DNA of 64,000 bases from Bin5 sp965200615 (GCA_965200615.1 OZ241377.1:2232001-2296000), one strand, 5' to 3'. Shown: positions 1-10,153, counted from the first letter of the stretch. Translations and numbers: made by a program. Notes: generated by a model from the sequence alone, not told the origin.

Positions 1-1098
1 GAGGTTCCCAGCCCCACCCGCAGCGCGGGCTCAGCCGCTGATCGACTTGCCGATATCTTGACCACTGACGGCTTTTCCGTCCAGCGGCATGACGCCGACT
101 GGCCGCAAGCGCCAATCGTCATGGCCGCGTTCGACAGCGGCAGGCCCGGCCCCACTCTTCAGTTCGACGGCCATCTGGATACCGTGCATCTGCCCTATGT
201 GCCGCCGCGCGTCGAGAATGACACGCTCTACGGCTCCGGTTCCGCTGATATGAAAGGCGGCATCGCGGCGACCTTGGAAGCGTTGCGGGTGTTGCGTACG
301 CTCGACGCTCTGCCGGCGGGCAGAGTGCTGTTTACGGCCCATGATCACCACGAAGGACCGTGGGGCGACGGCCGTCAGGTGCGCGCCATGATTCGAGAAG
401 GCCTTTTTGGCGATGCCGTCATGCTGCCGGAATATCTGGCCACTCCTCTCCCGGTCGCGGGCCGGGGTCTGGCGATATTTCAGGCGACAATTCGCCGTGA
501 TGGCGAGCCCGTGCATGAAATGCTGCGCACGCCAGGTACGCCTGACGTGGTGGCTGCCGGCGCTCAGTTGGTGAACCGACTGCATGCCTGGAACGAAAAA
601 CTGGAGCAGAACAGCCATCCTCTGGTGGGCCATGACTCCACATTCGTGGGCAATATGCAGGCAGGGGAAATCTATAACCAGTCGCCGACTGAGTGTCTGG
701 TGCAGGGAACGCGACGCTGGGCGCCGCCCTCCGGCAGCGCAGCCGTTCAAGACGAATTTTCCCAGCTTCTTGCCGAGGTCGCAGCCGAAACCGGCACGGC
801 AATAGACGTCGAATTCGCCGTGCAAGGTGGGGCCTACCAGATCGATTCCGACAGCCGCCTGGTCCACGCGTTCCAGCAGGCCCATACTTCGTTGGTAGGC
901 GCGCCACTGCCGCTTGGCGCCAAGCCATTCGTGGACGACGGCAATATCTATGCCTCTGAGGCCGGCATCCCCGCGCTGACCCACGGGCCGGCCGCGACAG
1001 GCGCGCACACTCTGCACGAGTCCACCCCCGTGGAGGAGCTGGTGCGGGTCGCCAAGGTCTACGCGCTCACCGCCGTTGCGTTTTGTGGCGAAGCATAG
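1..1098 (+). CDS. M20-family metallopeptidase/deacylase, 5' end outside window
   Basis: The reading frame is open from the first base, and its first residues (VPSPTRSAGSAADRLADIL) match the N-terminal helix of M20 (ArgE/DapE/CPG2) enzymes, so the start codon lies left of the window. The M20 metal-site signatures are visible: the FDGHLDTV segment (first His and Asp ligands) and GSGSADMKGGIAA. Further on are GRGL and a C-terminal ALTHGPAATGAHTLHEST segment supplying the last His ligand. These enzymes are cytosolic di-zinc hydrolases that cleave N-acyl amino acids or small peptides. The exact substrate cannot be read from the sequence. It ends at TAG, 55 bp before a convergent ribokinase. Confidence 0.88.
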   Translation, partial: EVPSPTRSAGSAADRLADILTTDGFSVQRHDADWPQAPIVMAAFDSGRPGPTLQFDGHLDTVHLPYVPPRVENDTLYGSGSADMKGGIAATLEALRVLRTLDALPAGRVLFTAHDHHEGPWGDGRQVRAMIREGLFGDAVMLPEYLATPLPVAGRGLAIFQATIRRDGEPVHEMLRTPGTPDVVAAGAQLVNRLHAWNEKLEQNSHPLVGHDSTFVGNMQAGEIYNQSPTECLVQGTRRWAPPSGSAAVQDEFSQLLAEVAAETGTAIDVEFAVQGGAYQIDSDSRLVHAFQQAHTSLVGAPLPLGAKPFVDDGNIYASEAGIPALTHGPAATGAHTLHESTPVEELVRVAKVYALTAVAFCGEA

Positions 1099-1153
1099 AC
1101 AGGGTTCAGATCGCAGGACTCAGAGGTAGTTTCCCTTTCGCAGACGAAGAAAC

Positions 1154-2029
1154 TTAAAGCTCGCCGCGCCGCGGGATCGAGTCTGCCGCGCCCTGCCTTG
1201 TGACGCAAAGCGCCGCGGCCCGCGATGCCAGGGCCAGCGACGCCTGGACAGATGCGCCTGCCAGAAGCTTGGCAAGAAAATAGCCAATGAAGGTATCGCC
1301 GGCGGCCGTCGTATCCACCGCTTCGACCGGTTGCGCCGGCGTCCTGATATGTTCCCCGCCGTCGGCATAGAGGGAACCTTCTCCCCCCAGAGTGAGCAGA
1401 ATCGCGGCATGGGGATAGCGGGCTCTCAGCGTATCCACTATCGACGCAGGTGAAGCGTCCTCGATTTCCGCCAGCGCCGCGCCCTCCGTCTGATTGACCA
1501 CGAAAAGGGAAACGCTTTCGAGAGGATATTTCAGTACCTCCGGCGTCATCGGCGCGGGATTGAAAGCGACGGTCATCCCTCGTTCGGATGCTTCGCGCAG
1601 GATTGCGGGCAGGGAGCTGATCTCGTTCTGGAGCAGGAGCCAGTCGCCTTCACCGAAGTGCGAGAGCGCGTAGTGAGCGTCATCGGAGGTCACGGTGAGG
1701 TTGGCCCCCCCGTAAAGAAGGATCGAGTTCTCGCCGGCGGGGTCTACCTGAATGACGGCATGACCGGTGGGCTGGTTGTCGAGACCGACGTGCGTTACGT
1801 CGACGCCTTCGGCGGCGATGGCGTCTCTCAACCAAAGTCCCTCCGGGCCAATACGTCCCGCGTGAAAGACGTCCGCGCCCGCGCGCGCCAGAGCGACCGA
1901 CTGGTTCGCCCCCTTTCCGCCCTGAAAGCGGCGATACTCCGTGCTGGGCAGCGTCTCCCCTGGGCGGACAAGATGTTCGACCTGGTAAACGTGGTCGATG
2001 TTTAATGATCCGAATACAAGAATGGACAT
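1154..2029 (-). CDS. rbsK: Ribokinase-type PfkB sugar kinase
   Basis: This 291-residue PfkB-family kinase probably phosphorylates ribose with ATP in the cytosol. The N-terminal FGSLNIDHVYQV strand and the FQGGKGANQSVALARAGA segment (PfkB signature 1, ribokinase-like GGKGANQ) are clear. The C-terminal signature VDTTAAGDTFIGYF carries the catalytic Asp and anion-hole GAGD-like turn (here AAGD). Length is normal for RbsK (about 300). The ATG at 2029 follows an AGGTGA Shine-Dalgarno. It is divergent from adenine deaminase (187 bp between starts); ribose and adenine are both products of nucleoside breakdown, so a salvage link is plausible but inferred. Another nucleoside or sugar kinase of the family cannot be excluded. 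Confidence 0.85.
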   Translation of the reverse strand: MSILVFGSLNIDHVYQVEHLVRPGETLPSTEYRRFQGGKGANQSVALARAGADVFHAGRIGPEGLWLRDAIAAEGVDVTHVGLDNQPTGHAVIQVDPAGENSILLYGGANLTVTSDDAHYALSHFGEGDWLLLQNEISSLPAILREASERGMTVAFNPAPMTPEVLKYPLESVSLFVVNQTEGAALAEIEDASPASIVDTLRARYPHAAILLTLGGEGSLYADGGEHIRTPAQPVEAVDTTAAGDTFIGYFLAKLLAGASVQASLALASRAAALCVTRQGAADSIPRRGEL

Positions 2030-2215
2030 GGTTCACCTGGCTGGAACTGTCGGATTATCCAGCCGATTGTAACATTTAGAATTCGGCAGCCAAAAGAGGC
2101 CACCATCCCCATCTCCTGTGCTATAATGCCCGCGAGAGGTTCGCAGGTGGCCCGAGGACAATGAGGTCTATTTTCCCTCTGCGTCTGCCCGTTTCGTTAC
2201 TTGAAGGAACGCTCT

Positions 2216-3937
2216 ATGAACACATCTGAGCTGCTCGCGGTCGCCCGCGGCGACCAACCCGCCGACCTGTTGCTGTGCAACGGACGCGTGGTTAATGTTT
2301 TGTCCGGGGATATTGAAGACACCGACGTCGCACTGTTTGATGGACGCATTGCCGGTGTCGGCGCGGGCTACTCAGCCGTGGAAACGGTCGATCTGCAAGG
2401 GGCCTTCATTGCGCCGGGCCTGATAGACGCCCATGTTCACATCGAAAGCAGCCTCTGCCTGCCCGCCCAATTCGCCGCCGCCGTCGTTCCGCGCGGCGTG
2501 ACGACGGTTGCGGCCGATCCCCACGAGATCGCCAATGTGGCCGGCGTGGACGGCGTCCGGTATATGGCCGCGTGCAGCAAAGCTCTCCCCTTGCAAGTGG
2601 CGCTGATGGCCCCCTCAGCCGTACCCGCCACGCATATGGAGACGAGCGGCGCTTCACTGTCGGCCGAAGACCTGGCCGCGCTGCTGGAGGAAGGAACGGT
2701 CCACGGGTTGGCCGAGTTGATGAACTTCCCCGGCGTCGTCTACGGCGATCCTGATGTGCTTGCCAAAATCGCCGCCTTTGGCGGACGGCCCCTGGACGGC
2801 CACGCGCCTGCGCTCAGCGGTCAGGCCCTCAATGCTTACGCAGCGGCAGGCGCTGGCAGCGACCATGAATGCGCGACAGTGGCTGAAGCGGCTGAGAAGC
2901 TGGCGCGCGGCTTCTACATCTTGATTCGAGAGGCGACAAATGCCAAAAATCTGCATGCGTTGCTGCCGCTGGTAAACGAGCATAACAACCGGCGCATCTG
3001 TTTCTGCACGGACGACCGCATCCCCAGCGATCTCATCATGCAGGGAAGCATCGACCACATTCTGAGGGAAACCATTGCTTTTGGAATTGAACCTGTAACT
3101 GCCTTCCGCATGGCTACGCTCAACAGCGCCGAATGGTTCGGCCTGCATGATCGCGGCGCCGTTGCCCCTGGCCGGCGAGCCGACCTGATGGTGTTTGACG
3201 ATCTGCGTGCGCCAAGCGCTGCGCAGGTCTATGCCGGTGGCCGCCTGTGGGCAGAAGACGGCCGGCTCTTGGGCGACCCATGTCGGGACCCGGCTCCCGT
3301 TCCCGCGGTTGTCTCTTCCTCTGTCAGGGTTGCCTGGGATGCCTTCGATCTGCGCATCCCGGCTGACGGCGCGCGAGCGCGAGTGATCGGGTCGCTGCAG
3401 GATCAGGTGCTTACGGCAGAACGCATCCTTGCCCCCCTCGTCAGAGACGGGCAGGCGGTGGCTGATCCGGCGCGAGACATTCTGAAGATGGCTGTTGTCG
3501 ACAGGCACACAGCCAGCGGGGCGACAGGCCTGGGATTCATTCAGGGTTTCGGTCTTAATCGTGGAGCCATCGCCGGCACAGTCGCCCACGACCATCACAA
3601 TCTGATTGTCATCGGCGCGGATGACGAATCGATGACGACCGCAGCCAGAACCGTGGCAGAGATGGGAGGGGGATTGGCGGTCGCCGAAGGTCCGCAAGCG
3701 CTGGCGACACTGCCGCTCCCGGTCGCAGGTCTGATGAGCGACCGACCGCTTGGCGAAGTTCGCAATCGCTATGATTCCCTGCTCGACGCGGCCCACGAAT
3801 TCGGCTCTTCGATTAGGGATCCGTTCATGGCGATGAGTTTCATGGCGCTGGAAGTGATCCCTGAGCTGAAGCTGACAGACCAGGGCCTTGTGGATGTCGA
3901 GGCCTTCGACTTCGTCGACCTGTTTGTAGAGGAGTAA
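2216..3937 (+). CDS. ade: Adenine deaminase
   Basis: The product is a 573-residue cytosolic amidohydrolase expected to convert adenine to hypoxanthine and ammonia. The metal-binding GLIDAHVHIESS motif follows an N-terminal composite beta domain (DLLLCNGRVVNVLSGDI). Next come DPHEIANVAG, GHAPALSG, and CTDDRIPSDLI with the catalytic Asp region, then the C-terminal half typical of bacterial Ade (VAHDHHNLIVIGADD, ending FDFVDLFVEE). The ATG at 2216 is chosen over an upstream TTG at 2201 because GAAGGA lies about 8 bases before it. A TATAAT hexamer sits at 2122-2127, but no matching -35 element was found. Confidence 0.93.
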   Translation: MNTSELLAVARGDQPADLLLCNGRVVNVLSGDIEDTDVALFDGRIAGVGAGYSAVETVDLQGAFIAPGLIDAHVHIESSLCLPAQFAAAVVPRGVTTVAADPHEIANVAGVDGVRYMAACSKALPLQVALMAPSAVPATHMETSGASLSAEDLAALLEEGTVHGLAELMNFPGVVYGDPDVLAKIAAFGGRPLDGHAPALSGQALNAYAAAGAGSDHECATVAEAAEKLARGFYILIREATNAKNLHALLPLVNEHNNRRICFCTDDRIPSDLIMQGSIDHILRETIAFGIEPVTAFRMATLNSAEWFGLHDRGAVAPGRRADLMVFDDLRAPSAAQVYAGGRLWAEDGRLLGDPCRDPAPVPAVVSSSVRVAWDAFDLRIPADGARARVIGSLQDQVLTAERILAPLVRDGQAVADPARDILKMAVVDRHTASGATGLGFIQGFGLNRGAIAGTVAHDHHNLIVIGADDESMTTAARTVAEMGGGLAVAEGPQALATLPLPVAGLMSDRPLGEVRNRYDSLLDAAHEFGSSIRDPFMAMSFMALEVIPELKLTDQGLVDVEAFDFVDLFVEE

Positions 3938-4016
3938 GGAAATCAGACTACAGTGTCAACACCACTGTCAGGAGCCGCTGCGTATCACGGCAAACGATAC
4001 CAAAGAGGCAAAGTAA

Positions 4017-5213
4017 ATGTTCGAAACGATCAATCCTGCCCCGGAAGACGCCATACTTGGGCTGACGGTAGCTTTTCAGAAAGACTCGAATCCGAACAAG
4101 ATCAATCTGGGCGTAGGCGTATACAAAGATGGCAGTGGTCAAACGCCTGTGCTTTCTACGGTGAAGGAGGCCGAGGAGCGCCTGCTACGGTCCGATGCGA
4201 CCAAGAGCTATCTGCCCATCGATGGCCTGGCGGCATACGTGGCGCTGAGCCAGCAGATCGTCTTGGGCAGCGAGCACGACATTCTCAGCGCCGGCCGCGC
4301 GGCCACGGCGCAAACGCCCGGAGGCACGGGAGCACTGCGCGTTGCCGCCGACTTTGTGCGGCGAATAATACCAAGTGCGACGATCTGGCTGAGCGACCCG
4401 ACCTGGCCGAATCATCCCAATGTGTTCGGTTCGGCGGCACTGCAAGTACAGACTTATCCCTACTTTGAGGCCGAAACCAATGGAGTAGCCTTTGACCGGA
4501 TGATGGCCGCGCTAGAGATGATCCCCAAAGGGGATGTCCTGCTGCTCCATGGCTGTTGTCACAACCCTACCGGCGCCGATCTCTCGCCGCAACAGTGGCA
4601 AGCGGTCGCTGCCGTCTGCGCCGAACGCGGCATTCTGCCGCTGCTGGACTTCGCTTATCAGGGCTTTGGAGACGGGCTGGATGAAGACGCGGCCGGCGTC
4701 CGAATCGTCGCCGAACACTGCCGCGAACTTCTGGTCGCCACCTCCTATTCCAAGAATTTCGGACTGTACAATGAGCGTGTTGGAGCATTGACCCTGGTGG
4801 CCGACAGCGCGGAGGCGGCGGACGCCGCCAACAGCCACATGAAGATCTGTGTGCGCACTAACTATTCAAATCCCCCAGCCCACGGCGGCCAGATCGTGGC
4901 AGAGATTCTTGGAGATCCTGATCTGCGTCAACGCTGGGAGGTAGAGCTGGCGGAGATGCGCAACCGCATCAACGACATGCGCCACCTGTTCGTCGAGACG
5001 TTGGACGAGCAAGGCGCAGGACGCGATTTTACGTTTATCGCCCGTCAGCGGGGCATGTTCAGCTACAGCGGTCTGACGCCGGCGCAGGTGCAAGCGCTAC
5101 GCGATCGCCATTCCGTCTACATCGTCGGCTCCGGCCGCATCAACGTTGCAGGGATGACAGAGGCCAATATGGACTACCTCTGTGCGGCCGTTGCCGATGT
5201 CTTGAAGGAATGA
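4017..5213 (+). CDS. Aromatic/aspartate aminotransferase (class I, subgroup I-alpha)
   Basis: A 398-residue PLP enzyme of the AspC/TyrB type (I-alpha). It starts with the family hallmark (MFETINPAPEDAILGLTVAF), followed by NLGVGVYKD, TPGGTGALRVAADF, LSDPTWPNHPNVF, LLHGCCHNPTGADLS and LLDFAYQGFG. SYSKNFGLYNERVGA contains the PLP-binding Lys, and the C-terminal GSGRINVAGM supplies the Arg that binds substrate carboxylate. It transfers amino groups from aspartate or aromatic amino acids to 2-oxoglutarate in the cytosol. The two activities cannot be separated here. It lies 79 bp after ade and upstream of a second aminotransferase. Confidence 0.9.
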   Translation: MFETINPAPEDAILGLTVAFQKDSNPNKINLGVGVYKDGSGQTPVLSTVKEAEERLLRSDATKSYLPIDGLAAYVALSQQIVLGSEHDILSAGRAATAQTPGGTGALRVAADFVRRIIPSATIWLSDPTWPNHPNVFGSAALQVQTYPYFEAETNGVAFDRMMAALEMIPKGDVLLLHGCCHNPTGADLSPQQWQAVAAVCAERGILPLLDFAYQGFGDGLDEDAAGVRIVAEHCRELLVATSYSKNFGLYNERVGALTLVADSAEAADAANSHMKICVRTNYSNPPAHGGQIVAEILGDPDLRQRWEVELAEMRNRINDMRHLFVETLDEQGAGRDFTFIARQRGMFSYSGLTPAQVQALRDRHSVYIVGSGRINVAGMTEANMDYLCAAVADVLKE

Positions 5214-5359
5214 CGGGCAGATCTGAAACTGCGAACTGAAGGGCACGATTTGGGTTTTGGTCACGAATCGTCAAGCCTTGCAGTAATCCGTTAATTTTCT
5301 ATATTGAATTTTTTTTGCAAGTCAACCGTGTGCATACCACACCAGGCAGGTGATCCCTG

Positions 5360-6529
5360 ATGAAACCCCTATCTCGACTCGTCGAGTCCGTGCCGGGCAG
5401 CCCAACTACCCTTATGATGCAGAAAGGCCGCGAACTGGCCGCGCAAGGTCTGGACGTGATCAATCTGGCCGGAGGCGAGCCGGATGCCGACACCCCAAAG
5501 CATATCCAGCAAGCTGCCTTCGACGCCATCGCAGCCGGAGACACCCACTATCCGCCCTCATTCGGCAAGCCTGAGTTGCTGGATGCAATCTGCGCCAAAC
5601 TGGAGCGGGAAAACAACGTGCGGGCCGTCCCCGATCAACTGGTGGCAACGCCTGGCGGCAAGTGGGCGATCTTTACCACACTGGCATCAACGCTCAACGA
5701 GGGTGACGAAGTCATGATCCTCGATCCTGCCTGGGTGAGCTACGCGCCGATGGTGCGACTGAACCGGGGTGTGCCCGTGCACGTTCCCCTGCCGGCCGCC
5801 GACAACTTTCGCGTCCGCGCCGCACAACTGGAGGAGCACGTCAGCGGGAAGACCAAGCTGATCATGATCTGCTCACCCAGCAACCCGACCGGACGAGTGC
5901 TGACTCAGAAGGAACTCGACGACATCGCCGCCGTGGCCCAACGGCACGATCTGTACGTCCTCAGCGACGAGATCTACGAACACATCCTCTACGACGGCGT
6001 CCGTCACCGCTCGATCGCCAGTATGCCCGGCATGGCTGAACGAACCATCATCATCAACGGGTTCAGCAAGAGTTACGCCATGACCGGCTGGCGGCTGGCA
6101 TGGCTCGCTGCGCCTCTGCCTGTTGCCAAACTGGCCCGCACCTACCAGACCCAGACGGTTACGTCTGCAGCCAGCTTCTCCATGGTCGCGGGGGCAGCCG
6201 CTCTGAACGGTCCCCAGGACTGCGTGCACGAAATGGTCGCCTCCTACGTCCAACGCCGTAACTTCCTTCTGGACGCTTTGGACGAGATTCCGGGACTGCG
6301 CAGCAGCCCGATCGAGGGCGCCTTCTATCTCTTCGCCCAGTTTTCTCAGACCGACAAGAAGAGTCTCGAAATCTCACAGACACTACTGGAGGACGGCCTG
6401 CTCGCCACTACGCCCGGCATCGCCTTTGGAGAGGCAGGCGAAGGCTACGTTCGTTTCAGCTTCGCCACCACGATGACCGATCTGGAGAAAACAGTCGAAC
6501 GATTAGCCCGAATCGTGCCGGGTCTCTGA
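5360..6529 (+). CDS. Class I PLP aminotransferase (AspC-like, subgroup I-gamma)
   Basis: A 389-residue aminotransferase of the thermophilic-AspC type, distinct in sequence from the preceding I-alpha enzyme. Visible features are INLAGGEPDADTPKHIQ, HYPPSFGKPELLDAI, ATPGGKWAIFTTLAS, ICSPSNPTGRVL, LSDEIYEHILYD, and INGFSKSYAMTGWRLAW with the Schiff-base Lys. GYVRFSFATT near the end has the substrate-carboxylate Arg. The likely reaction is aspartate (or a broader amino donor) with 2-oxoglutarate. A 146-bp AT-richer gap (5214-5359) precedes it, and AGGCAGGTGAT lies before the ATG. The exporter gene starts 8 bp after its stop, suggesting cotranscription. Confidence 0.9.
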   Translation: MKPLSRLVESVPGSPTTLMMQKGRELAAQGLDVINLAGGEPDADTPKHIQQAAFDAIAAGDTHYPPSFGKPELLDAICAKLERENNVRAVPDQLVATPGGKWAIFTTLASTLNEGDEVMILDPAWVSYAPMVRLNRGVPVHVPLPAADNFRVRAAQLEEHVSGKTKLIMICSPSNPTGRVLTQKELDDIAAVAQRHDLYVLSDEIYEHILYDGVRHRSIASMPGMAERTIIINGFSKSYAMTGWRLAWLAAPLPVAKLARTYQTQTVTSAASFSMVAGAAALNGPQDCVHEMVASYVQRRNFLLDALDEIPGLRSSPIEGAFYLFAQFSQTDKKSLEISQTLLEDGLLATTPGIAFGEAGEGYVRFSFATTMTDLEKTVERLARIVPGL

Positions 6530-6537
6530 GGGTTGCT

Positions 6538-7383
6538 ATGGATATATCTCCTCTGCAGTATCTTCTGGCCATTCTCGCCGGCATCGTCGCCGGCATAATC
6601 AACACGCTGGCCGGCAGTGGCTCGGCCGTGACGCTGCCGATGCTTGTTTTCCTGGGGTTGGACTCCGGCGCCGCCAACGCCACCAACCGGATCGGAGTCA
6701 TCATACAGAATGTTGTTGGCATCACGACCTTCGCCCGCAGTGGACGGATGCAGTTACGGGGAGGGGCAACGGAAAGTCAGAAGGCCGAAAACATCCTGGA
6801 CGCCGACTCTCTGCGATTCAGCCTCTGGCTCAGCGCCTCAGGGATGCCGGGGGCCCTCGTCGGCGCCTATGTGGCCACGCTCCTTGACAGGGACGCCATG
6901 AATCTGGCCATCGGCGGCATGTTGATTGTCGTCCTCGTTACGATTTTCTTCAATCCAACGAAATGGTTGCGAGAGCGATCAGAGGTCCGCAAAGACCGGC
7001 CAGAACTCTTCGTGCTGGTTCTGTTCTTTGCCATCGGCATCTACGGCGGCTTTATTCAGGCCGGGGTAGGTGTATTCCTGGTTACAGCGCTTGTTCTCGG
7101 CGTAGGCTATACAATTGTACACGCCAACGCGGTCAAACTGATCTTCGTGCTGGCACTTAACATCGTCGCCTTTGTCGTCTTTATCTTGTCTCCCTTGCAG
7201 ATTAACTGGGGCATTGGCGCGCTGATGGCCGTGGGTCAGAGCATCGGCGCCTGGGCCGCAGTCCGCTTCGCCGTGTCTGTGAAGGACGCCAATAGATGGG
7301 TGCGCTATCTGTTGATTGTGGTTGTCATCTATTCGATTTTGCGTTTCTTCGGTCTCCTTGATCTTATTCTCGGCCTGTTCTGA
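6538..7383 (+). CDS. TauE/SafE-family anion exporter
   Basis: A 281-residue integral membrane protein with about eight hydrophobic segments. It has the family's conserved N-terminal pattern (ILAGIVAGIINTLAGSGSAVTLPML, followed by GLDSGAANATNRIG) and the internal repeat around YGGFIQAGVGVFLVTALVLG. TauE/SafE proteins export sulfite, sulfoacetate or related organic anions. The sequence shows no substrate determinant, and the neighbours (aminotransferases before, beta-oxidation genes after) do not settle it. It starts 8 bp after the aminotransferase stop, so it is probably in that operon. Confidence 0.85.
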   Translation: MDISPLQYLLAILAGIVAGIINTLAGSGSAVTLPMLVFLGLDSGAANATNRIGVIIQNVVGITTFARSGRMQLRGGATESQKAENILDADSLRFSLWLSASGMPGALVGAYVATLLDRDAMNLAIGGMLIVVLVTIFFNPTKWLRERSEVRKDRPELFVLVLFFAIGIYGGFIQAGVGVFLVTALVLGVGYTIVHANAVKLIFVLALNIVAFVVFILSPLQINWGIGALMAVGQSIGAWAAVRFAVSVKDANRWVRYLLIVVVIYSILRFFGLLDLILGLF

Positions 7384-7551
7384 ACGTCACAGATTGGATT
7401 CCGCTGATGTACGAAGGCCAGTCTGGACAAGATGGCAGTTTCGAGTGAATAGATTTCCAGTTTCAAGACTGAGTTTTTCGATTTCGCCGCCACCGGGCGA
7501 TCTGCAAGAACCCAATGACGAAAAGAAGCGGCGAGTGACAGGAGCGCCCCA

Positions 7552-10077
7552 ATGAGCAGAACAATCAGCCATGTTACCGTCATCGGCGCCGGTACGATGG
7601 GCGCCGCCATCGCCGGACACCTGGCCAACGCCGGCGTCTCCTCGCACTTGCTCGACGTCGCGCCGACCGAACTGACGCCCGAAGAGCAGGCCAAGGGCTT
7701 GTCGCTGGAAGACCGGGCCGTCCGCAACCGGATCGCGCAATCAGGACTCGAGCGCATGACCCAGGCCAGGCCGGCCAGCCTCTTCAGCCCTGAACTGGTC
7801 GAACTGATCACCCTGGGCAATGTCGAGGACAATCTGGAGGCCGCAGCCGCCCAGAGTGACTGGATCATCGAGGCCATCGTCGAGCGGCCTCGCCCCAAGC
7901 AGGAACTGATGGCCAGACTTGAGGCCGTTGCGCCTGATGACGCCATCATCAGCACCAACACCTCCGGAATCCCTGTCCATATCATCAGCGCGGGCCGCAG
8001 CCAGGCCTTTCAGCGACGCTTCCTGGGTACCCACTTCTTCAACCCGCCCCGCTACCTGCGCCTGCTGGAACTGATTCCCGGCCCGGGCGTCGATCCTGCC
8101 GTTGTAGCCGACATGAAAGAATTTGCCGAGAAAAGGTTGGGAAAAGGCGTTGTCATCGCCAAGGACGTGCCCAACTTTATCGGCAATCGCATGTTCAGCT
8201 ACATCCAGAGCAGCCTCCTGGAGTATGCCATTGCCAACGACTACACTGTCGAGGAAGTAGACCGGCTGACCGGTCCGCTGATTGGGCGGCCAAAGACCGC
8301 TACGTTCCGTCTGCTCGACGTGGTCGGCATCGATGTGGCCGCGCTTGTAGGCGAGAATCTGTACGATCTGATCCCCGACGATGAAGATCGGGACACTCTA
8401 CGCGGTCCGCTCGGCTCGGAAGTGCTCATGACTTTGCTTCACAGCGGTCTCCTCGGCGCCAAAAGCGGCCAGGGCTTCTACAAAACCGTTGTCGACGATC
8501 AGGGCAGGAAAAGCTTTTGGGGACTGGACCTGCAAGCCGCCTCCGAAGGCGAAGTGGACTACATGCAACCGGCTCGCGCAAGCTGGGCCAGCATTGACGC
8601 TGTTAAGAATATGCCGCTGCCCGAACGCTTGCGCCGCTTGGTCGCGTCCCGGTCCCCCCTCCAGGGCGCAGAAGAACTAGGCGACGAGTCCGGCGGCGAG
8701 TCGGTCGAAGAGGCAGCCGGCGAACCCGCCGACCTGCTCTGGGACACGCTCAGCCGCACCCTGGTATACGCCTCAAAGCGTCTGCCCGAAATCGCGGACA
8801 GCCCCAGGGACATCGACAACGCCATGAAGTGGGGCTTCGGCTGGGAAATGGGGCCATTCGAGACCTGGGACGCGCTTGGTGTCGCCGAAACCACCGAACG
8901 AATGCAAGAGGAAGGCCTGACCGTTGCCCCCTGGGTGCAGGAGATGCTCGCCAGTGGTCATTTCTCCTTTTACAGGGTCGAAAAGAGTCCCGACGAAGGC
9001 GCAACAGTGGCCCGAAGGCCGGTGTTCATCCCGCAGCGCAGGAATTACGAGGCCGCCGACGAGACCGATCTACCGGTTTGCATCTCCGCGCTCAAAGACG
9101 GTTCCGGCCTTCTTGCCGAAAACGACTCCGCTAGTCTCCTGGACATGGGCGACGGCGTCCTCTTGCTGGAATTCCACACCAAGATGAACGCCCTGGACAT
9201 GGAGATCGGCGCCATCGCCGACGCCGCCATCGACCGACTCCATGGAGATGCCGCCGGGCTGGTAATAGGCAACCAGGGAGGTAACTTCAGCGCCGGCGCC
9301 AACCTCCTGTTTATCGGCGCCTTGGCACAAGGCGGTAAGACGGACCAGCTGGACGCCGCCATAAACGGCCTGCAACAGATGATCCAGCAACTGCGCCTCG
9401 CGCCCAAGCCCGTCGTCGCAGCCCCATATCAGATAACCCTCGGCGGCGGCGCCGAAGTGACAATGGGCGCCGACCGTATCGTGGCCCACGCCGAACTGTA
9501 CATTGGCCAGGTTGAGGTGGGTGTCGGCCTGATCCCGGCTGCCGGCGGTTGCAAGGAGTTGGTACGCCGTCGCGTAAATCCCCACATGCAGGCGCAGAAC
9601 GCCAACCCGGCCGTCCACCTGCAGGAGACATTCGAGCTCATCGCCCTTGCCAAGGTGTCGGCCTCGGCCGCGGAAGCTCGCCAGATGGGCTTTCTTGCTC
9701 AACGTGACCGTATCGTGATGAACTACGATCATCTGCTTGCCGAAGCCAAGGCCGAGGTTTTGCGCATGGCTGATGAGGGCTACAGACCGCCCGCGGTCAC
9801 CGGCAATATCTACGCCGCCGGACGCGACCATCTCGCCAATCTTAGGGTGGGTATCTACATGATGCGGGAAGCTCGCCACATCACCGCGCACGAAGCGATA
9901 ATCGCCGACCACCTGGCCTACGTCCTCTGCGGAGGAGAACTCAGCCAGCCGGCCTGGATGGACGAACAGTATTTCCTTGACCTGGAGCGGGAAGCGTTCA
10001 AGACCCTGTGCGGCTACCCCAAGAGCCAGGAGCGCATCTGGCACATGCTGAAGAACGGGAAGCCGCTGCGAAACTGA
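7552..10077 (+). CDS. fadN: 3-hydroxyacyl-CoA dehydrogenase / enoyl-CoA hydratase fusion (FadN-like)
   Basis: An 841-residue bifunctional beta-oxidation enzyme. The domain order is N-terminal NAD-binding 3-hydroxyacyl-CoA dehydrogenase (VTVIGAGTMGAAIAGHLANAG at residues 6-26; STNTSGIPV; GTHFFNPPRYL), then two dehydrogenase C-terminal lobes (about 190-300 and 395-460). A crotonase-type hydratase domain occupies about 540-750, with oxyanion-hole segment GNFSAGANL and GQVEVGVGLIPAAGG carrying the catalytic Glu. This dehydrogenase-first order matches Bacillus FadN and is reversed from E. coli FadB. AGGAG lies before the ATG. The thiolase gene begins 76 bp downstream, so the pair supplies the last three steps of fatty-acid oxidation. 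No acyl-CoA dehydrogenase is in the window. Confidence 0.93.
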   Translation: MSRTISHVTVIGAGTMGAAIAGHLANAGVSSHLLDVAPTELTPEEQAKGLSLEDRAVRNRIAQSGLERMTQARPASLFSPELVELITLGNVEDNLEAAAAQSDWIIEAIVERPRPKQELMARLEAVAPDDAIISTNTSGIPVHIISAGRSQAFQRRFLGTHFFNPPRYLRLLELIPGPGVDPAVVADMKEFAEKRLGKGVVIAKDVPNFIGNRMFSYIQSSLLEYAIANDYTVEEVDRLTGPLIGRPKTATFRLLDVVGIDVAALVGENLYDLIPDDEDRDTLRGPLGSEVLMTLLHSGLLGAKSGQGFYKTVVDDQGRKSFWGLDLQAASEGEVDYMQPARASWASIDAVKNMPLPERLRRLVASRSPLQGAEELGDESGGESVEEAAGEPADLLWDTLSRTLVYASKRLPEIADSPRDIDNAMKWGFGWEMGPFETWDALGVAETTERMQEEGLTVAPWVQEMLASGHFSFYRVEKSPDEGATVARRPVFIPQRRNYEAADETDLPVCISALKDGSGLLAENDSASLLDMGDGVLLLEFHTKMNALDMEIGAIADAAIDRLHGDAAGLVIGNQGGNFSAGANLLFIGALAQGGKTDQLDAAINGLQQMIQQLRLAPKPVVAAPYQITLGGGAEVTMGADRIVAHAELYIGQVEVGVGLIPAAGGCKELVRRRVNPHMQAQNANPAVHLQETFELIALAKVSASAAEARQMGFLAQRDRIVMNYDHLLAEAKAEVLRMADEGYRPPAVTGNIYAAGRDHLANLRVGIYMMREARHITAHEAIIADHLAYVLCGGELSQPAWMDEQYFLDLEREAFKTLCGYPKSQERIWHMLKNGKPLRN

Positions 10078-10153
10078 AGACAGCCTTATCGCGCCAGTAA
10101 GCCAATCCGGCTGGCACTGCCTGCAACCCGTATTTCCAAAGGAGCACTTCACC

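Noticed and set aside
2122..2127. TATAAT upstream of ade as a promoter
   Set aside because: No -35 element at 16 to 18 bases; left out as a separate feature.
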